Shown: one piece after another, positions 13,001 through 23,300 of the stretch
How positions within the stretch are numbered: position 1 is the first letter of the stretch
Layout: each line of letters starts with the position of its first letter
Assembly (NCBI GenBank): GCA_006937955.1
Contig: SSNP01000138.1
Coordinates: forward strand, 882,471 to 946,470
Source: Pachypanchax playfairii
Taxonomy: Eukaryota; Chordata; Actinopteri; Cyprinodontiformes; Aplocheilidae
DNA length: 64,000 bases
Direction of reading: 5' to 3'
The notes under the pieces: generated by a model
Told to the model about the DNA's origin: nothing
What the model saw: only the letters and a program-made list of their open reading frames with translations
The model's database searches: none
Program-made: the position numbers and the translations under genes

Positions 13001-15309
13001 TCGGTGAGGGCAGCGTCGGGGGTCTGACGGGTAGCTTCACCGCCAGCAGCAGCCACATGGAGAGAGTCGGGGCCACCAGGGACAACCTGAGTGAGACGGC
13101 GTCCACTACGGCCCTCGCTGGAACCAGCATCACTGGCAGCCTTTCTGGCAGCGCCATGGTCGATTACCTGCACAGGTGCTAAAGTCTCAACATTAAAGCA
13201 GCTTGGTGCTCCCAGTTCGCTCTGTAGAACCGTTTGTTCTTCACATGAGTAGAAACCAGGGGGGGGGCGGATTGGTAACCGGAGGGTCACCGGTTTGAAT
13301 CCCCACTCCATCTGGAAAAGATGGCTTTGCCATTGTGTCTTTAGGCAAGGCACTTTACCTGCCTGTCGGAGGGTCCGGTGGCGCCTGGCAGCCGCATGTC
13401 TGTCAGCGTTCCAGCCGTGGTTACGATGTGTGTTTAGTTTACCACTAAACGTGTGTGCATGTGTGTGAATGGGTGAATGACTGTAGTGTTAAGCTGTTTG
13501 GGAGTCGGAGACCTAAACATGTCATACATGTTCACATCATGTACCATTTACGTTCTTCTGCTGCAGCCCAACTGGAATCACATGATTATATAATGAGTAA
13601 CAGTGTGTCATCCAAATGTATTTTATCCATAATTATTTGATTAGTCAGATCAAAATCAATCAATAACAATATTAATAAATATAAAGTACACTGAAAATAA
13701 AATAAAAAACAGTAAGGAAACTATATAAATAAACAAACACATGCAGCTTGTATCATAAAACCAAAACGTTCTGCTCACCTGGAAGGAAAACTCTAACGAG
13801 AGTTTTGTAAATCACCAGCTGTCTGTGCAGGTGTTGCATTCAGGGGCCTGAAAAACACCCGTAATCTTACTGTCAGCCCTGAATCAGTAGCAGTTTTTCA
13901 TTTGGGCAGTTCAGGTGCTTTTTGGACGGTTCCATCACTTTACTGGTCAGTCTGAAGACGACGTGCATCGCTCGTCTCGCCGCTGAGAAGGAAATATCCT
14001 GCGTTTGTCACGTGCTGTCAGCGAGGAGGAAGCTGTGAACTCCAGCAGAGTGTAGGGTCAGCAGTAACACAGTAAGATCTCAGTGAAGAATAAACCCTGT
14101 TTAGATGTTTAGAAACAATCTTATTACATGTAATAATCATTCATGTGTCACATTCATGTTCTTATCATCATGTCTGTGTCCACTTACACCTCTGAGTCCA
14201 AGTGGACATAAAAATACAACTGTTTTTGTTTAAGACACCAAGATGCGCCACAAACTCACTGCTAAAAAGGTTCTTGTTTCAGACTGGAAGTGCAGGCGGA
14301 CGTGCAAAAGGAGCACTGCAGTCTCAGCGGTGAGTCGGCCACACTCAGCCTCGGGACTGTTGGTGATAACGCTAGTACCAAAGCAATGGCTGGATCCATT
14401 CTGAATGCCTACATACCTGTGGACAGGTGAGCATCATGTTTATCTGTGTAGAACTATTGAAACTTCAGAATCACACACCAGCTGGGTTCCGGCTCGGTCT
14501 CATGCTTGTTTCTGTGTTTCAGAGACGGACACAGTCTGGAAGTCCAGGTCGATATTGAGTCTAAACCGGTCAAACGCCAACATCACAGTGGCAGCAGCAG
14601 CATCGACGGCGGCCATGTTGGACGCTGCAGCTGGAATTATCCCAACAATGGCTTCACATCCTCAGAAGATAAAGGACCCTCCAGTAAGTGGGCCAAAGAG
14701 GCGCCATGCTCCTCCAGTTCCACAGGCAGGAAGAGTAAAGGCAAGCTGCGCAAGAAAGGAGGCGGGAGCATGAAGATCAATGAAACCCGAGAGGACATGG
14801 ATGCTCAGCTCCTCGAGCAGCGCAGCACAAACTCCTCTGAGTTCGATTCACCATCGCTGAGCGACAGCCTGCCGTCTGTTGCAGACTCACACTCCAGCCA
14901 CTTTTCAGAGTTCAGTTGCTCCGATCTGGAAGGTATGAAGACCTCGTGTAGCCACGGCTCTAATGGAGGTGATTACCACCTGCGTTTTGCCGCTGTCAGC
15001 CCCCTTCCAGAGGTGGAGAATGACCGTCTGGAGTCATGTCCCTCTTCTCTGTCCTCATCACAGGGACATGGTGTCATGATCACGCCGCAGTCTCCCACTT
15101 CCACCACCTCGTCTCTGGGTAAAGGCTCAGAACTGTCCCCGCTTTGCTTCATCACGCAGGAGAACCTGATGTGTTCATCTGATCTGGACTCTCACAACAA
15201 CAACAACAGAGAGCTACGAAAAGAAAACAACAACAACAACCACCTCCCACAACAACCAGTGCAAATTCAGCTTCAGTCCAACAACTCGCAGATACAGACT
15301 GATATTTGA
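1035..15309 (+). CDS. rnf19a: RNF19A (dorfin), RBR-type E3 ubiquitin-protein ligase
   Basis: Coding exons are 1035-1714, 2214-2422, 3961-4105, 4272-4434, 12252-12366, 12589-12750, 12962-13175, 14283-14426 and 14523-15309 (TGA). The total is 2619 nt, or 872 residues; human RNF19A, from memory, is 838. The order is a basic serine-rich N-terminus (KKAPKKRHF), RING1 starting at C134/C137 (ECPLCLLRHS), an IBR (CGREGCGTEFCYHCK), and RING2/Rcat, whose DGSCNHMTC holds the expected thioester cysteine C318. Two transmembrane stretches follow (around GAPVGIALIAGIAIPAMVIG and VVAAVTVGIGVPIMLAYVYG), then a long Ser-rich tail ending in QTDI. Family role: RBR ligases pass ubiquitin from E2 through their own cysteine; dorfin acts at membranes and aggregates. 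The RNF19A-type tail (GGLTGS, MKINETREDMDAQLLEQ) separates it from RNF19B. ATG 1035 was chosen because it aligns with the human MSLHQQMGSDRDLQS segment; MMGSERDLQS just downstream is an alternative start. All junctions follow GT-AG and keep frame. Confidence 0.95.
1715..3960 (+). other. rnf19a introns after the first and second coding exons
   Basis: Apart from exon 2214-2422, this stretch shows no coding potential: only short unrelated frames and AT-rich DNA. The introns have standard boundaries (GTAAGA at 1715, CTTCCAG before 2214, GTGAGC at 2423, GTATCAG before 3961). I recognised no mobile element with confidence. Confidence 0.6.
4772..5057 (-). mobile_element. 3' end of a LINE (CR1/L2/Rex-group) copy, part 1
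   Basis: Read on the minus strand, this encodes the end of a LINE reverse-transcriptase ORF (MKNMMENPHHPLHNTV then YRRSFLSTARTLYNG). It then runs into a tail with AATTTCCCTTCGGGATTAATAAAG, a signature common at fish LINE 3' ends. It contains one copy of the 36-bp segment that is tandemly amplified at 26380-31124. An LTR element inserted at 5058 cut this copy; the other half resumes at 9780 (9775-9779 is the duplicated target AGTTC). The family name within the CR1/L2/Rex group is not certain. Confidence 0.75.
5058..5964 (-). repeat. long terminal repeat (3' LTR in element orientation)
   Basis: This 907-bp LTR has TG...CA ends. On the minus strand it has a TATTTAAG box near 5770-5778, next to a perfect 8-bp-arm hairpin at 5778-5797 (CCCAGCTC/GAGCTGGG). 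AATAAA lies at 5150-5155. The order U3-TATA, R, polyA signal, U5 fits minus-strand transcription. It is adjacent to the polypurine tract at 5967-5984. Confidence 0.88.
5965..5985 (-). other. polypurine tract of the LTR element
   Basis: The minus strand shows a run of about twelve G flanked by purines, ending three bases before the LTR boundary. This is the expected place for the plus-strand primer of reverse transcription and fixes the element's orientation. Confidence 0.6.
6130..8867 (-). repeat. interior of the LTR element: several different coding minisatellites
   Basis: At least five tandem arrays follow one another: about 45-bp units at 6170-6360, about 48-51-bp units at 6400-7060 (coding APRLPGRTPDARRLF-like repeats on the minus strand), a short 9-18-bp array at 7105-7195, about 42-bp units at 7230-7580 (RVRGRRRPRRSSNA), 24-bp units at 7690-7860 (EGPGSRVP), and 114-bp units at 7864-8545. 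Period lengths are mostly multiples of three, so long frames stay open. GC content is far above that of the surrounding intron. Confidence 0.85.
7128..8942 (-). CDS. repeat-rich ORF of the LTR element (unknown, gag position)
   Basis: This 604-codon minus-strand frame begins in the upstream LTR. Its first ~110 residues are non-repetitive (PQTQLQKALNPAGDL, LNRVLAAALKSTDL, IIIQHPQLGQLP). They look like a helical domain at the place where gag normally starts, but I do not recognise a family. The rest is 114-bp, 24-bp and 42-bp repeat translation, rich in Ser, Pro, Arg and Ala. No zinc knuckle is visible. A second open frame (6130-7542, 470 codons) overlaps it in the -1 frame. It may encode a structural protein or be an open frame kept by repeat periodicity. 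Confidence 0.4.
   Translation of the reverse strand: MFPRVCMELGRSWGSNEHPLVGTMTGRTGHQNPQTQLQKALNPAGDLRFSPHLVREIQLPMERLNRVLAAALKSTDLNYIHSALTIAQDIIIQHPQLGQLPLVSELSNNLAIARGSCTIYRLSQAHACSSSAAASSLAPTVPLGVSGALSALQSSAARTCSELRTGPSPVSESSPAPTVSLGVSGVFSALQCSAARTCSELRTGPSPVSERAAAPTVPLGVSGAVSALHSSAARTCSELRTGPSPVSESSPAPAVSLGVSGVFSALHCSAARTCFELRTGPSPVSGSPAAPTVPLGVSGAVSALHCSAARTCPELRTGPSPVLERPAAPTVPLGVSGAVSALHSSAARTCSELTTGPSPVSEGPGSRVPEGPGSRVPEGPGSRVPEGPGSRVPEGPGSRVPEGPGSSSHEGPDSSSHEGPDSSSHEGPGSTCFPEGLDASSSPEGLDATCSSEGRRQRRSSNARVRGCRRPRRASNARVRGRRRPRRASNARVRGRRRPRRASNAPASAWVRGRRRPRRSSNARVRGRRRPRRSSNAPASAWVRGHRRPRRSSNASASVRGRRRPRRSSGLISISTGSSYLSPQISKTSQTFKTSQIFKTSQTS
8868..9774 (-). repeat. long terminal repeat (5' LTR in element orientation)
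   Basis: This 907-bp partner of 5058-5964 is the same length with about nine substitutions seen. On the minus strand it carries the TATA-like box near 9580 and AATAAA at 8960-8965. The target duplication AGTTC follows at 9775-9779. The minus-strand sequence next to it (8867 downward) has a TGG about eight bases in, a possible primer-binding site, but I cannot assign the tRNA. Confidence 0.88.
9775..10095 (-). mobile_element. LINE relic part 2: endonuclease segment fused to RT C-terminus
   Basis: On the minus strand an APE-type endonuclease motif region (MCFTETWLKGHILDSSVSLP, FQTIRADRDLKRSGKSRG) runs straight into a segment normally found at the end of LINE reverse transcriptases (CWGRSIRASDMKRLNRWIKR). 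The whole central RT is missing. This half joins the 3' tail at 4772-5057 once the LTR element is ignored, so both belong to one internally deleted LINE copy. Confidence 0.75.
10355..10518 (+). repeat. short interspersed repeat (TATAGCGCTTTTCTAG type)
   Basis: The sequence TGTATAGCGCTTTTCTAG, CTCAAAGCGCTTTCACGCTACA, the ATTCACCCATTCACAC segment and the final CCGCTCTATCCACTGAGCCACAG match a repeat frequent in teleost genomes. Diverged relatives appear in this window at 48715 and 56110. The closing segment resembles the A-box end of a tRNA read on the opposite strand, so a tRNA-derived SINE on the minus strand is possible. Confidence 0.6.
10690..10880 (+). mobile_element. first exon-like fragment of a YqaJ/ISL2EU-type transposon gene
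   Basis: The frame from 10766 reads MIQWPVIHEYLINSPVIYTT, then KMRTYKSLNVYIFYE, and stops at a good splice donor (GAG|GTAAGC). It resembles the opening exon of fish YqaJ/SWIM-domain transposon proteins, which share a WP..Y..YLI.SPG..T..KL.AYKSLEAYNYF pattern. This assignment is from memory. I see no downstream exon with the SWIM or YqaJ domain, so it is a fragment. Confidence 0.45.
10881..12251 (+). other. remaining rnf19a intron, repeat-like, no gene recognised
   Basis: A CCCTGTCCCAATACCCGCACTGCACCC segment (about 11008-11033) looks like the edge of a fish DNA transposon. The segment around 12100-12180 resembles a fragment of a LINE 3' region. The rest shows no coding potential. The intron ends at the CTCTTTTTCAG acceptor before 12252. 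Confidence 0.4.
13262..13505 (+). repeat. tRNA-like SINE or related short repeat in rnf19a intron
   Basis: GGTCACCGGTTTGAATCCCCAC (about 13285-13306) contains a B-box-like core (GGTTTGAATCC). It is followed by GTGTCTTTAGGCAAGGCACTT and GTGTGTGAATGGGTGAATGACTG, both found together in a common teleost interspersed repeat. The copy is diverged and lacks a clear A tail. Confidence 0.55.
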
Positions 15310-17019
15310 AAGTGGAAACCGCAAGTGCTGCACAGACTCTAACGTCACTGCACACAGATCAGTGTGTCACTGGGAGCTTCTGGAGGGAAGAGACCAGACA
15401 GTACGACTGTGCTTGTTTAGTTTTTTTTCTAAAATGTTTCCGTTACATGGTTAACTTTGTTTTCTAGTCTGTATTTATTTTTTCCTCCTTGAAGTTTGTT
15501 TGAAACAAACCTGGATCTTTAGCCTGATTTATTTTAGCATGAGGATGAAACACAACTGAATACACACGCGGTTGTTGTCCCACTGTGGGACATGGTGCTC
15601 AACAGCGTACCAGGTGTGTGGTCTGGTATTTGGGTGGTGGGGTAACAGGTGTTTAAAGAAAAGGTCTCTGGAAGGCTGCAGTTCAGAAGAGAACTTATTG
15701 TAACATGAACCTGTAGACATAAAGTTTCTTCCTGTTCAGAGGTGATTTATTCAGATTGATGGTTTTACCTCATTCAGTTGGAGCTTTGATATCTTTAACT
15801 TGTGGTGCCTTCAAGAAGCTGCTTGTGTTTTATGTCTCCTGTAGATTTCTAACGAGGACGGCAGAATGTTCCAGTGAGGTTCATGTAAATGAAGGTGTTT
15901 CAGTTGTCTACCAAAGACTCACTCAGACTCACTCAGGCTCTTGATAACTCTTATTAACTCACTGAGTGTCTTTTTTTAACACCATGGAGAGGAATGAAGA
16001 CGAGACCCAGGACACGTGCACGCACACACGCACACACACTCATACTGTTTTGTATTTGCTTCACTTTCGGCTCCACAGTGCAGCTGCACCGTTATCGGAG
16101 TCATTTGTTTGGAAATGCTCAACAGTTGATGGAAATTCAGTATTTTTCTTTTAGTTGTATCATTTTTACCTTCTTATTTTTCCTGTAATTCTTGTTTGTG
16201 TTTGCAAACGGTGCTGCTGACTTGAAGACATTTGTAAAAACACTCTGTCAGTGTTAAGCCTGTGTTCTGCAGTGAGGTCACCAGGTTGGTTTAAACCAAC
16301 CGCTGAGTTCATGTTGTTTTTTTACTGATTGAACTCTTGACCTGGTTCCATGGAGACAACCTCGTCCTCACTGCTTTAAATCAAGATGTTTGGACATCAA
16401 AGAGATTAAAACAGTCATTTGTGCAGATAATTGTTTTCTTTATTATGTCCAAAAAATGTAAAATGTGTAAGAAATGTCCTTTATCAGTTAAAGAAATCGC
16501 ATCAAACATTTTTCATTTGTTCTTTATTCATGAACCCTGTGAATTCTGTTCACTCTGTACATCAAACTACAGTGACATTCTGGAAAATGTGGAATAATTT
16601 CCTCAGAAATGAAACTTCAAGGTTTCATCAGTAAACCCGTGTAAGATCAATTCACAGGAAATAAGATATTTAAACTTTGTACATTTTGCATAGGCGGGAT
16701 GTTTGAAGCAGAAATCCGGATACGTTAAACAGTTTCAGTACAGTAACTGAATGCAGCTTCTAGATGGTGGATGGAGCCCTTGAATCAAGTAAAAGGCAAA
16801 TCTCAGAAAGATGCAGCTTCACTCGCTGTTCACAGGTCAGAACTGCACGTGGATCAGCTGACGGTGACGTTGTTTTACAGTTAATACAGCTGCTTGTTTC
16901 ATAACAATAAAAACACGAGGGTCATACGTGTCGTAGGTTCTCTCTGGATCTCAGCAGCATCAAGATCACCTGTGAACACGCCTGATACATGACCAACATT
17001 CTCTTGTCAAATACAGCAG
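15310..17019 (+). other. 3' UTR of rnf19a and convergent intergenic region
   Basis: No coding exon is seen. The rnf19a 3' UTR starts after the TGA at 15309. Candidate polyadenylation signals are ATTAAA near 16405 and AATAAA at 16906-16911. The latter lies within about 120 bp of the spag1 polyA signal on the other strand, so the two transcripts may end back to back or overlap. Confidence 0.55.
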
Positions 17020-17025
17020 TTTATT
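17020..17025 (-). terminator. candidate polyadenylation signal of spag1
   Basis: AATAAA on the minus strand lies about 285 nt after the spag1 stop codon. Another AATAAA sits inside the last codons of the gene (Asn-Lys of NKYI-stop, about 17317-17322), so use of that one would remove the stop. Confidence 0.45.
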
Positions 17026-17308
17026 CCAAACTGAACAGCTGGGTGAGAACATGGAACACATCTGTCTACATACACAAACCCTCCAGTTCTCAACACTAAA
17101 GTGAAAAGTTCAGATGTTTATCGGTACAAACAGACTAACAAAATGTTCCAGGGAAAACGAAGGATTTCCTCATGCTGTCACACAGACATACATGTAGTAT
17201 GTTATCCTGGACATGCAAGGTGACGTCCTGCCTTCGTACACTCAGTTCATGTTCAGTGTTTTGCATAGATGAAAGAAGAACGGAGCAGCGTGTGAGAGGT
17301 CGGGAGGG

Positions 17309-20300
17309 TCAGATGTATTTATTGGCCAGATTCTGAACATCGTTCTTGGTGAACGCTGCACTTTCTACAGCTGAGAGATGTTCAAACAGCTGAGTCACGT
17401 GTTCACGCTCCTCTTTATTCAGCATCAACAGAACAACCTGCAAAAGAGCCACAACGTCAGTTTGATTCCATCATTCTATTTAAAAATGTGACGTACAAAT
17501 AAGTTAAGTCAGGTTATAAATCATGTTTGATTGTAAATGCAGACGTACTGAGAACCTGTCGGCAGTGTGCAGATGTTTGAGGTGCTGGTAGACCAAGTCA
17601 GGATCTTTCTCCAGTAAATGTGAGTGAAGCGATTGCATGATGAAGCTGATGGCGTGTCCATCGAGCTGCATGTTGACATACTGAGGAAGCAGCTTTGGTG
17701 ATGTGGAGGTCAGCAGTTCAGCGCAGGCGGCTGTGTTTCCACTGCAGACTGCTGCGTTCAGGGACTGACCAAAGTCAAACGCATTGGTCGGGTTGACGTT
17801 GATGGCTACAGTCTCTCCTGTGCTGTTGCTCTCAGACTCTGGAACAACCGCTGTGTCATCATCATCATCCTCCACCTGAAGCAGGAGAACAACATCTTTT
17901 ATGATTTGTTTGAATGTATTTTGGAGGCAGTGCTGCGCCTCCAGTAGGATTGGATCTACATGTGGTGCCTTCAATCACAACCACACTGTATGTTCTTATT
18001 CTGGGTTCTTTGTATTCCACAAACACAAGACAGAAGAATTATATGTGATTAACGTGTCTCTACCTCTGTGATTGGGACGGACTTCCTGGGTTTGACTTGT
18101 GAAACATTTGCCAGACTCGTTCTGAGTAGCTCCGTCACCTCCTCCAGCTCCTTCTCAGCCTCCTGCACACCGGGGTCTAACTGCAGCACTTCCTGTAGGT
18201 CAGATCTGCATGCCTGGTAGTCCTGCAGGAGAAGATATGTGAAAGATGGAAAGGAGACATTGAACACTTGGTATTGTCTTTAACCGCATCCTGTGTGAAT
18301 AGTTAGGCTGTATTTACCTTAAGGCCTTTATTGGCCAGGGCTCGTCTGTAGAAAGCTTTCTTATTGGCTGGTTCCAGTTTCAGCGCTGCATCACAGTCCT
18401 CCTTAGCCTCACGGAACATCATCAGCTTCAAGTAGCAGAGAGCTCTGCAGATACACATCATCGTTGGGATTTATTTTTATTTCTGCCACCATAAGCGGAT
18501 TTTATCTGCTGCTTGTCTCAAACATGTGAGTCGTCGTCTGGGAACTGGATTTGATCAAAGTCACAAAAACCAACACCAGACTAACCAAGAACAAGTTTAT
18601 TCTCTTGAAATCAGCTGGATGGCAGATGAAAAGACTCCCGCAACACTAATTAAGATGAAACTGTTTAAAATGAGATATAACACGTGTTCCAACAAACTTC
18701 TCTTCATACTGTTGCAGCTCGTCCTGACGTCACAAACACAGGAGACTTTTTTTCAATTTAAGTTACATATTGAAGCACTGATAGCTGGTAATGACTCATG
18801 ACTCTGGTTAAAATGTCTCTAAACTAATAACTAGATTGTTTGAGTGTCAGTGGAGGTGAGTGAGGATTCTGACCTGTTGGTGTAGATGGTGCACTCCTCC
18901 GGCTTTAGTTTAAGGCATTCTGTGTATTTCCCCAGAGCATCCTGGTACCGGCCTTTCTTCACACAATCATTCCCTTCCTGTTTCAAAGCGGTAAATCGAG
19001 CTTCTGCTCTCTTTTCTGCAACAAAACATAAAGTGGTGATTATTTAACGTTACCGTTCACTTTCCTCTTCTTCAAGCTCATAAATCTTTACTGACTCATG
19101 GACTACGTTTTAACGGACGTCTCTTTAAGCTCAATAGTTTGGGTCGTGCTGTAGTGGCTGGACACGTGAAGGCCGAGTCAGCAGTCAGTCACAGTGTGAT
19201 CTACAGGCTAATCGATCTGCTGCAGACGAGCTGAGAGGGACTGAAACTGTACCAGCAGCTTTTAATAGAACTAAAACCTGAAAAAGACTCGAGGATGAGG
19301 AACATCCACAGTCACTGTGACTCTTCTGTTTATACAAGAACACATCTGGACCCAGATGACAGAGTCAAGCAGATCACTAATTAATTAATTATCTCCAGTA
19401 AAAGGCTTGTTAAAAATAACTTGAATCCACAGCACTGTAAATTGCTGTGTAAATTGAAGCCAATTAGTCTGAATTTTCAGGGTCAAATAAGATAAATAAC
19501 TTTCTGGAATCAGACCTGCATCCCTGGCAGCTTTTTCTGCTCGAGCCTGCAGGACCTCCTCGCTGGGTGGCTCCTCTCTGTGGTGCTGCTGAGCTGACAA
19601 AGGCACCAGAGGAATCTCTGGAAGCTTCTCTCTCCACTCTGGGCCATCCTGATCAATCAGCAGCCCGGTGATCCTAAAGAACACACACTATGTTTAAAAA
19701 CAGTCAATTATTTTCACGCCTGGCAGCACAGTTTGGTTTACAGAGTATCCTGCTGATGCTAGTGGGCAGATATAGCTCAGGGGAAGAGCAGCTGAAGGCC
19801 AACATGTCGGGTTCCACCCAGGAACCTCTTGAATAAGAGATTTCAACAGAACCGTTCAGGGTTAGCAAAACGTCAACAAAGTGTCTGTAAAGTTAAAACA
19901 GGGTGAAGTTTCCATCCTCTTCTATAACATCTGGGGAGACCAGCAGCTGGAGTTTTAGGAGAGGAATGTTGTTCTAGTCTTGTCTGATGCTGCTATTCTA
20001 ACAACAACAGTCTAATAACAACAACAATAACAATAATAAATGACCTTATATTAAATTGTTGGTTTGTAGACTCATTAGAACAAAGTTTCCAGAAATGTAA
20101 AACTCTGATGACATCATTCAGCCTTCAGCTGGGGTGAAAGGTAACAGCTGATACCTGTTTACACTGTCCTGTGCCGCCTGCACGCTGATGTCTATCTGCA
20201 GGACAGTTTTGTAATCCACATAGGCCTTTCGGAAGCGCTCCAACGACTCATAAGCGATGGCCCGGCGAAGGAGGGGCTTCAGAGAGAAAGGCTGCAGCTC

Positions 20301-23300
20301 CAGAGCTCTGGTGGGTATAAATAGATATAATTAGACAAGCCAAAGGATCAAGCTGCTGACTCTGTGGTGGATGCAGTAAGAGAAGCTTATATCTGACTTT
20401 ACCTGAGAGTTCATAGGTTTATTTTAGGAGTGTCTATTTAAGTGTGTACACTATAAATATCCAATGTTGTTATTATTTCTTTACTATTAGTATTTATTTA
20501 GTATTATTTCTCTCACCTTGTGCAGTCCTGTATACAGTCATGACAGTTTCCATCTTTTAGAAAACACGCTGCTCTGTTAGAATACAGAATACACAGATCC
20601 TCTGGACTATCGATCCCTGAATATAAAGAGACAGATTTCACAGAATAAGATACGTATATGTTACTAAGCTGGTACACAAAAAGCTTCAAAAACATAAAAA
20701 GATTTTATGTTTTACTCAGAAAGTTTAAAATGTCTCTGATGTAAACAAAGTTATTTACTATGACAGAATGTGTAGAATCAGTTCAGGAATCTGTGGTTTC
20801 TGAATGTTTGTCTCTTTCTGAAGGAGAAATGGACTCAGGAGACGAGATGATGTAAACAGAACCAGTTCTGATGCTCACAGCTGAATATGTTTGAGCTGAA
20901 ATCGGTTCTACAGGCTTCAAGTTCTGCTGATCAAACACAGTCAGTCTCAGTGTCATGGTGGATGCAAACAACTGACTTGCCAAACAGCTGGTGTTGTTGA
21001 TAGAAATGACATTTGATGTTTAACTCGTGTCTCTGCTGAATGAAAATGACTCGAGCTGCACAGATAAATCTTTCTATGGATCAAACTCCAACCCACTGAG
21101 TCAGAACATCTACGTTTGGTCCTCATCAAGTCTTTTATTTCATCATTCTCTGGATTTGATTTAGGGAAATACATTAATGAAGCAGTGTTGCTACAACCAG
21201 CTGATATACATCATTTTATCAATGAAAACACCATCTCAGTAATGCTTTTAATGTCCATGTAAGATGTAAACAAAGAACTGCTTCCTGTTTCATCACTTCC
21301 TGTTTCATTAGTCTTCAAACTGAGACTGAAGCTCATAAAAACATTCATACAACAACAAACAACATAAATCTGCACCATGTTTCATTAAACAAAGTTAGAA
21401 TGATTCGAAATGTTTTATTGAGACCCGAGTGAGTCAGAAACACTTTAAAGTGCTTTGAGCTCATACAGAGGAATGTAGGAACACAGGAGTAGTACCTTGT
21501 GTGTGTGTGAGTTTTAATGATAAGAGTCCTGTAATTATATAATAACAAATAAAAAAAGCTTCTCCAGAAGTAACAAAGTGACTCAAAACTAAAAGTAACA
21601 GAAAATTTTTGGGATTTAGCGTGAAAAATGCAGGTTTTTGACAAACATTTTAATGTACGGGCTTTATATGGATGTACCACCAGATTTTCAGTTGTCCCTG
21701 TCATCTTGAAAAGTTTAATTAAAACAACTGGACTGCTGCGTTTCTCTTGAAGAAGTTTCATCTCTCATCCAAAAGGCTTCTTCAGTTCTGGAGTAAGAGT
21801 TGGGAGTAGCAGTAACCAGAAAGACCACACCTAATGAGGCCATTGTTTTATAAGAGCTCGTCAAAGTCACCTGGTGGTCTTGACTATCCCTCCATTCACT
21901 CCCTAATAGGGTCCATCTCCACCTGGACTCTGTTCTGATCACCTGACTTAAGGTGTGAGTTTCTGTGAAACAGCCTGGGAAGACGAGTCAGGGCTGTGAA
22001 TCTGATGGTTTTTCATGTTTTTCATAGATGGCATCTTTCACACCTCTCAGAACATCTCTTTCCTGTCCAAAATGTGGACATAATTGTCCTCGAAAGAGTG
22101 TCCTTTGTCCTTGAGGTGTAGGTGTACTGCTGAATCCTGTCCTGTGTTGTGTCATTCAGCTGCTGTTTGGTTTCTCCAGTATAGAGTTCTGAACATTCTG
22201 CACTGGACTGCATGGACCTACGTCCTGGATGAATTAGAACCTACACAAACGTATTTGTACCGATGGTTTGTATCGATGTCACTTGTATATTATATCTAAA
22301 ACAAAGACAAAGTCACATAAAGGCAGAAATGTTCACTCTTCAGTTCCAAGTTTCATGTAATGATCTAAATTAAATGGGTGAAACTACTTTTATGCTCTTT
22401 TTATCTTAAACCATCACCTGCACACTGAAACCAGTTCTATCTACTTTATCACTATCAAAGACTTGTAAAAGCAACAAAACAACATTCTTCACATGACTGA
22501 ATGATGTCAGTGTAGCACGTCTAACCACAGATAACAACAACGTTGCCATGGTGATGATTTTCTTTTTCTGGAAAGATTAAACAGCAAAAAACGTGAATCT
22601 TTTTTAAAAACCAGCTTTAAGTTCATACGTTTGAAGTAGGTGAGTTCCAGACGGGTCTTTAAAAGTCCAGAACCAAATCCTACTGCTGTCTTTACTCTCC
22701 ATGTTTCTGTCAGTTTATCTTAATATAGAAACAACGAGCGACTCAAATCCATCTGTATTCGTCTGTTTCCTGTCCTCTCAGAACCCAGCCTGGTTCTGGT
22801 TCTGCTGGAAGTTTCTTCCTGTTCTCTCAGACCCCAGTGGGTCGAAGCAGAACCCAGCCTGGTTCTGGTTCTGCTGGAAGTTTCTTCCTGTCCTCTCAGA
22901 CCCCAGTGGGTCCAGGCAGAACTCATCCTGGTTCTGGTTCTGCTGGAAGTTTCTTCCTGTCCTCTCAGACCCCAGTGGGTCGAAGCAGAACCCAGCCTGG
23001 TTCTGGTTCTGCTGGAGGTTTCTTCCTGTTCTCTCAGACCCCAGTGGGTCAAGGCAGAACTCATCCTGGTTCTGGTTCTGCTGGAGGTTTCTTCCTGTTT
23101 TCTCAGACCCCAGTGGGTCGAGGCAGAACCCAGCCTGGTTCTGGTTCTGGTGCTCAGGATGTAGGATTGTGTGATTCTTATATAATTTGAGGTGATGTTT
23201 CCCACTCTGCTGTATAACTGGTTTTTCTGGCAGTTCGATGGTGGACGAGTCTGACGAGCAGCAGCTCTTCTCCCTCCATCAGATACTCACTCTCCCTGTA

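Noticed and set aside
19760..19832. Possible tRNA gene
   Set aside because: A- and B-box-like motifs are present, but the arms do not form a full cloverleaf; called a SINE head.
22701..23205. 157- and 161-codon ORFs on opposite strands
   Set aside because: Both are translations of the 69-bp minisatellite in a spag1 intron.
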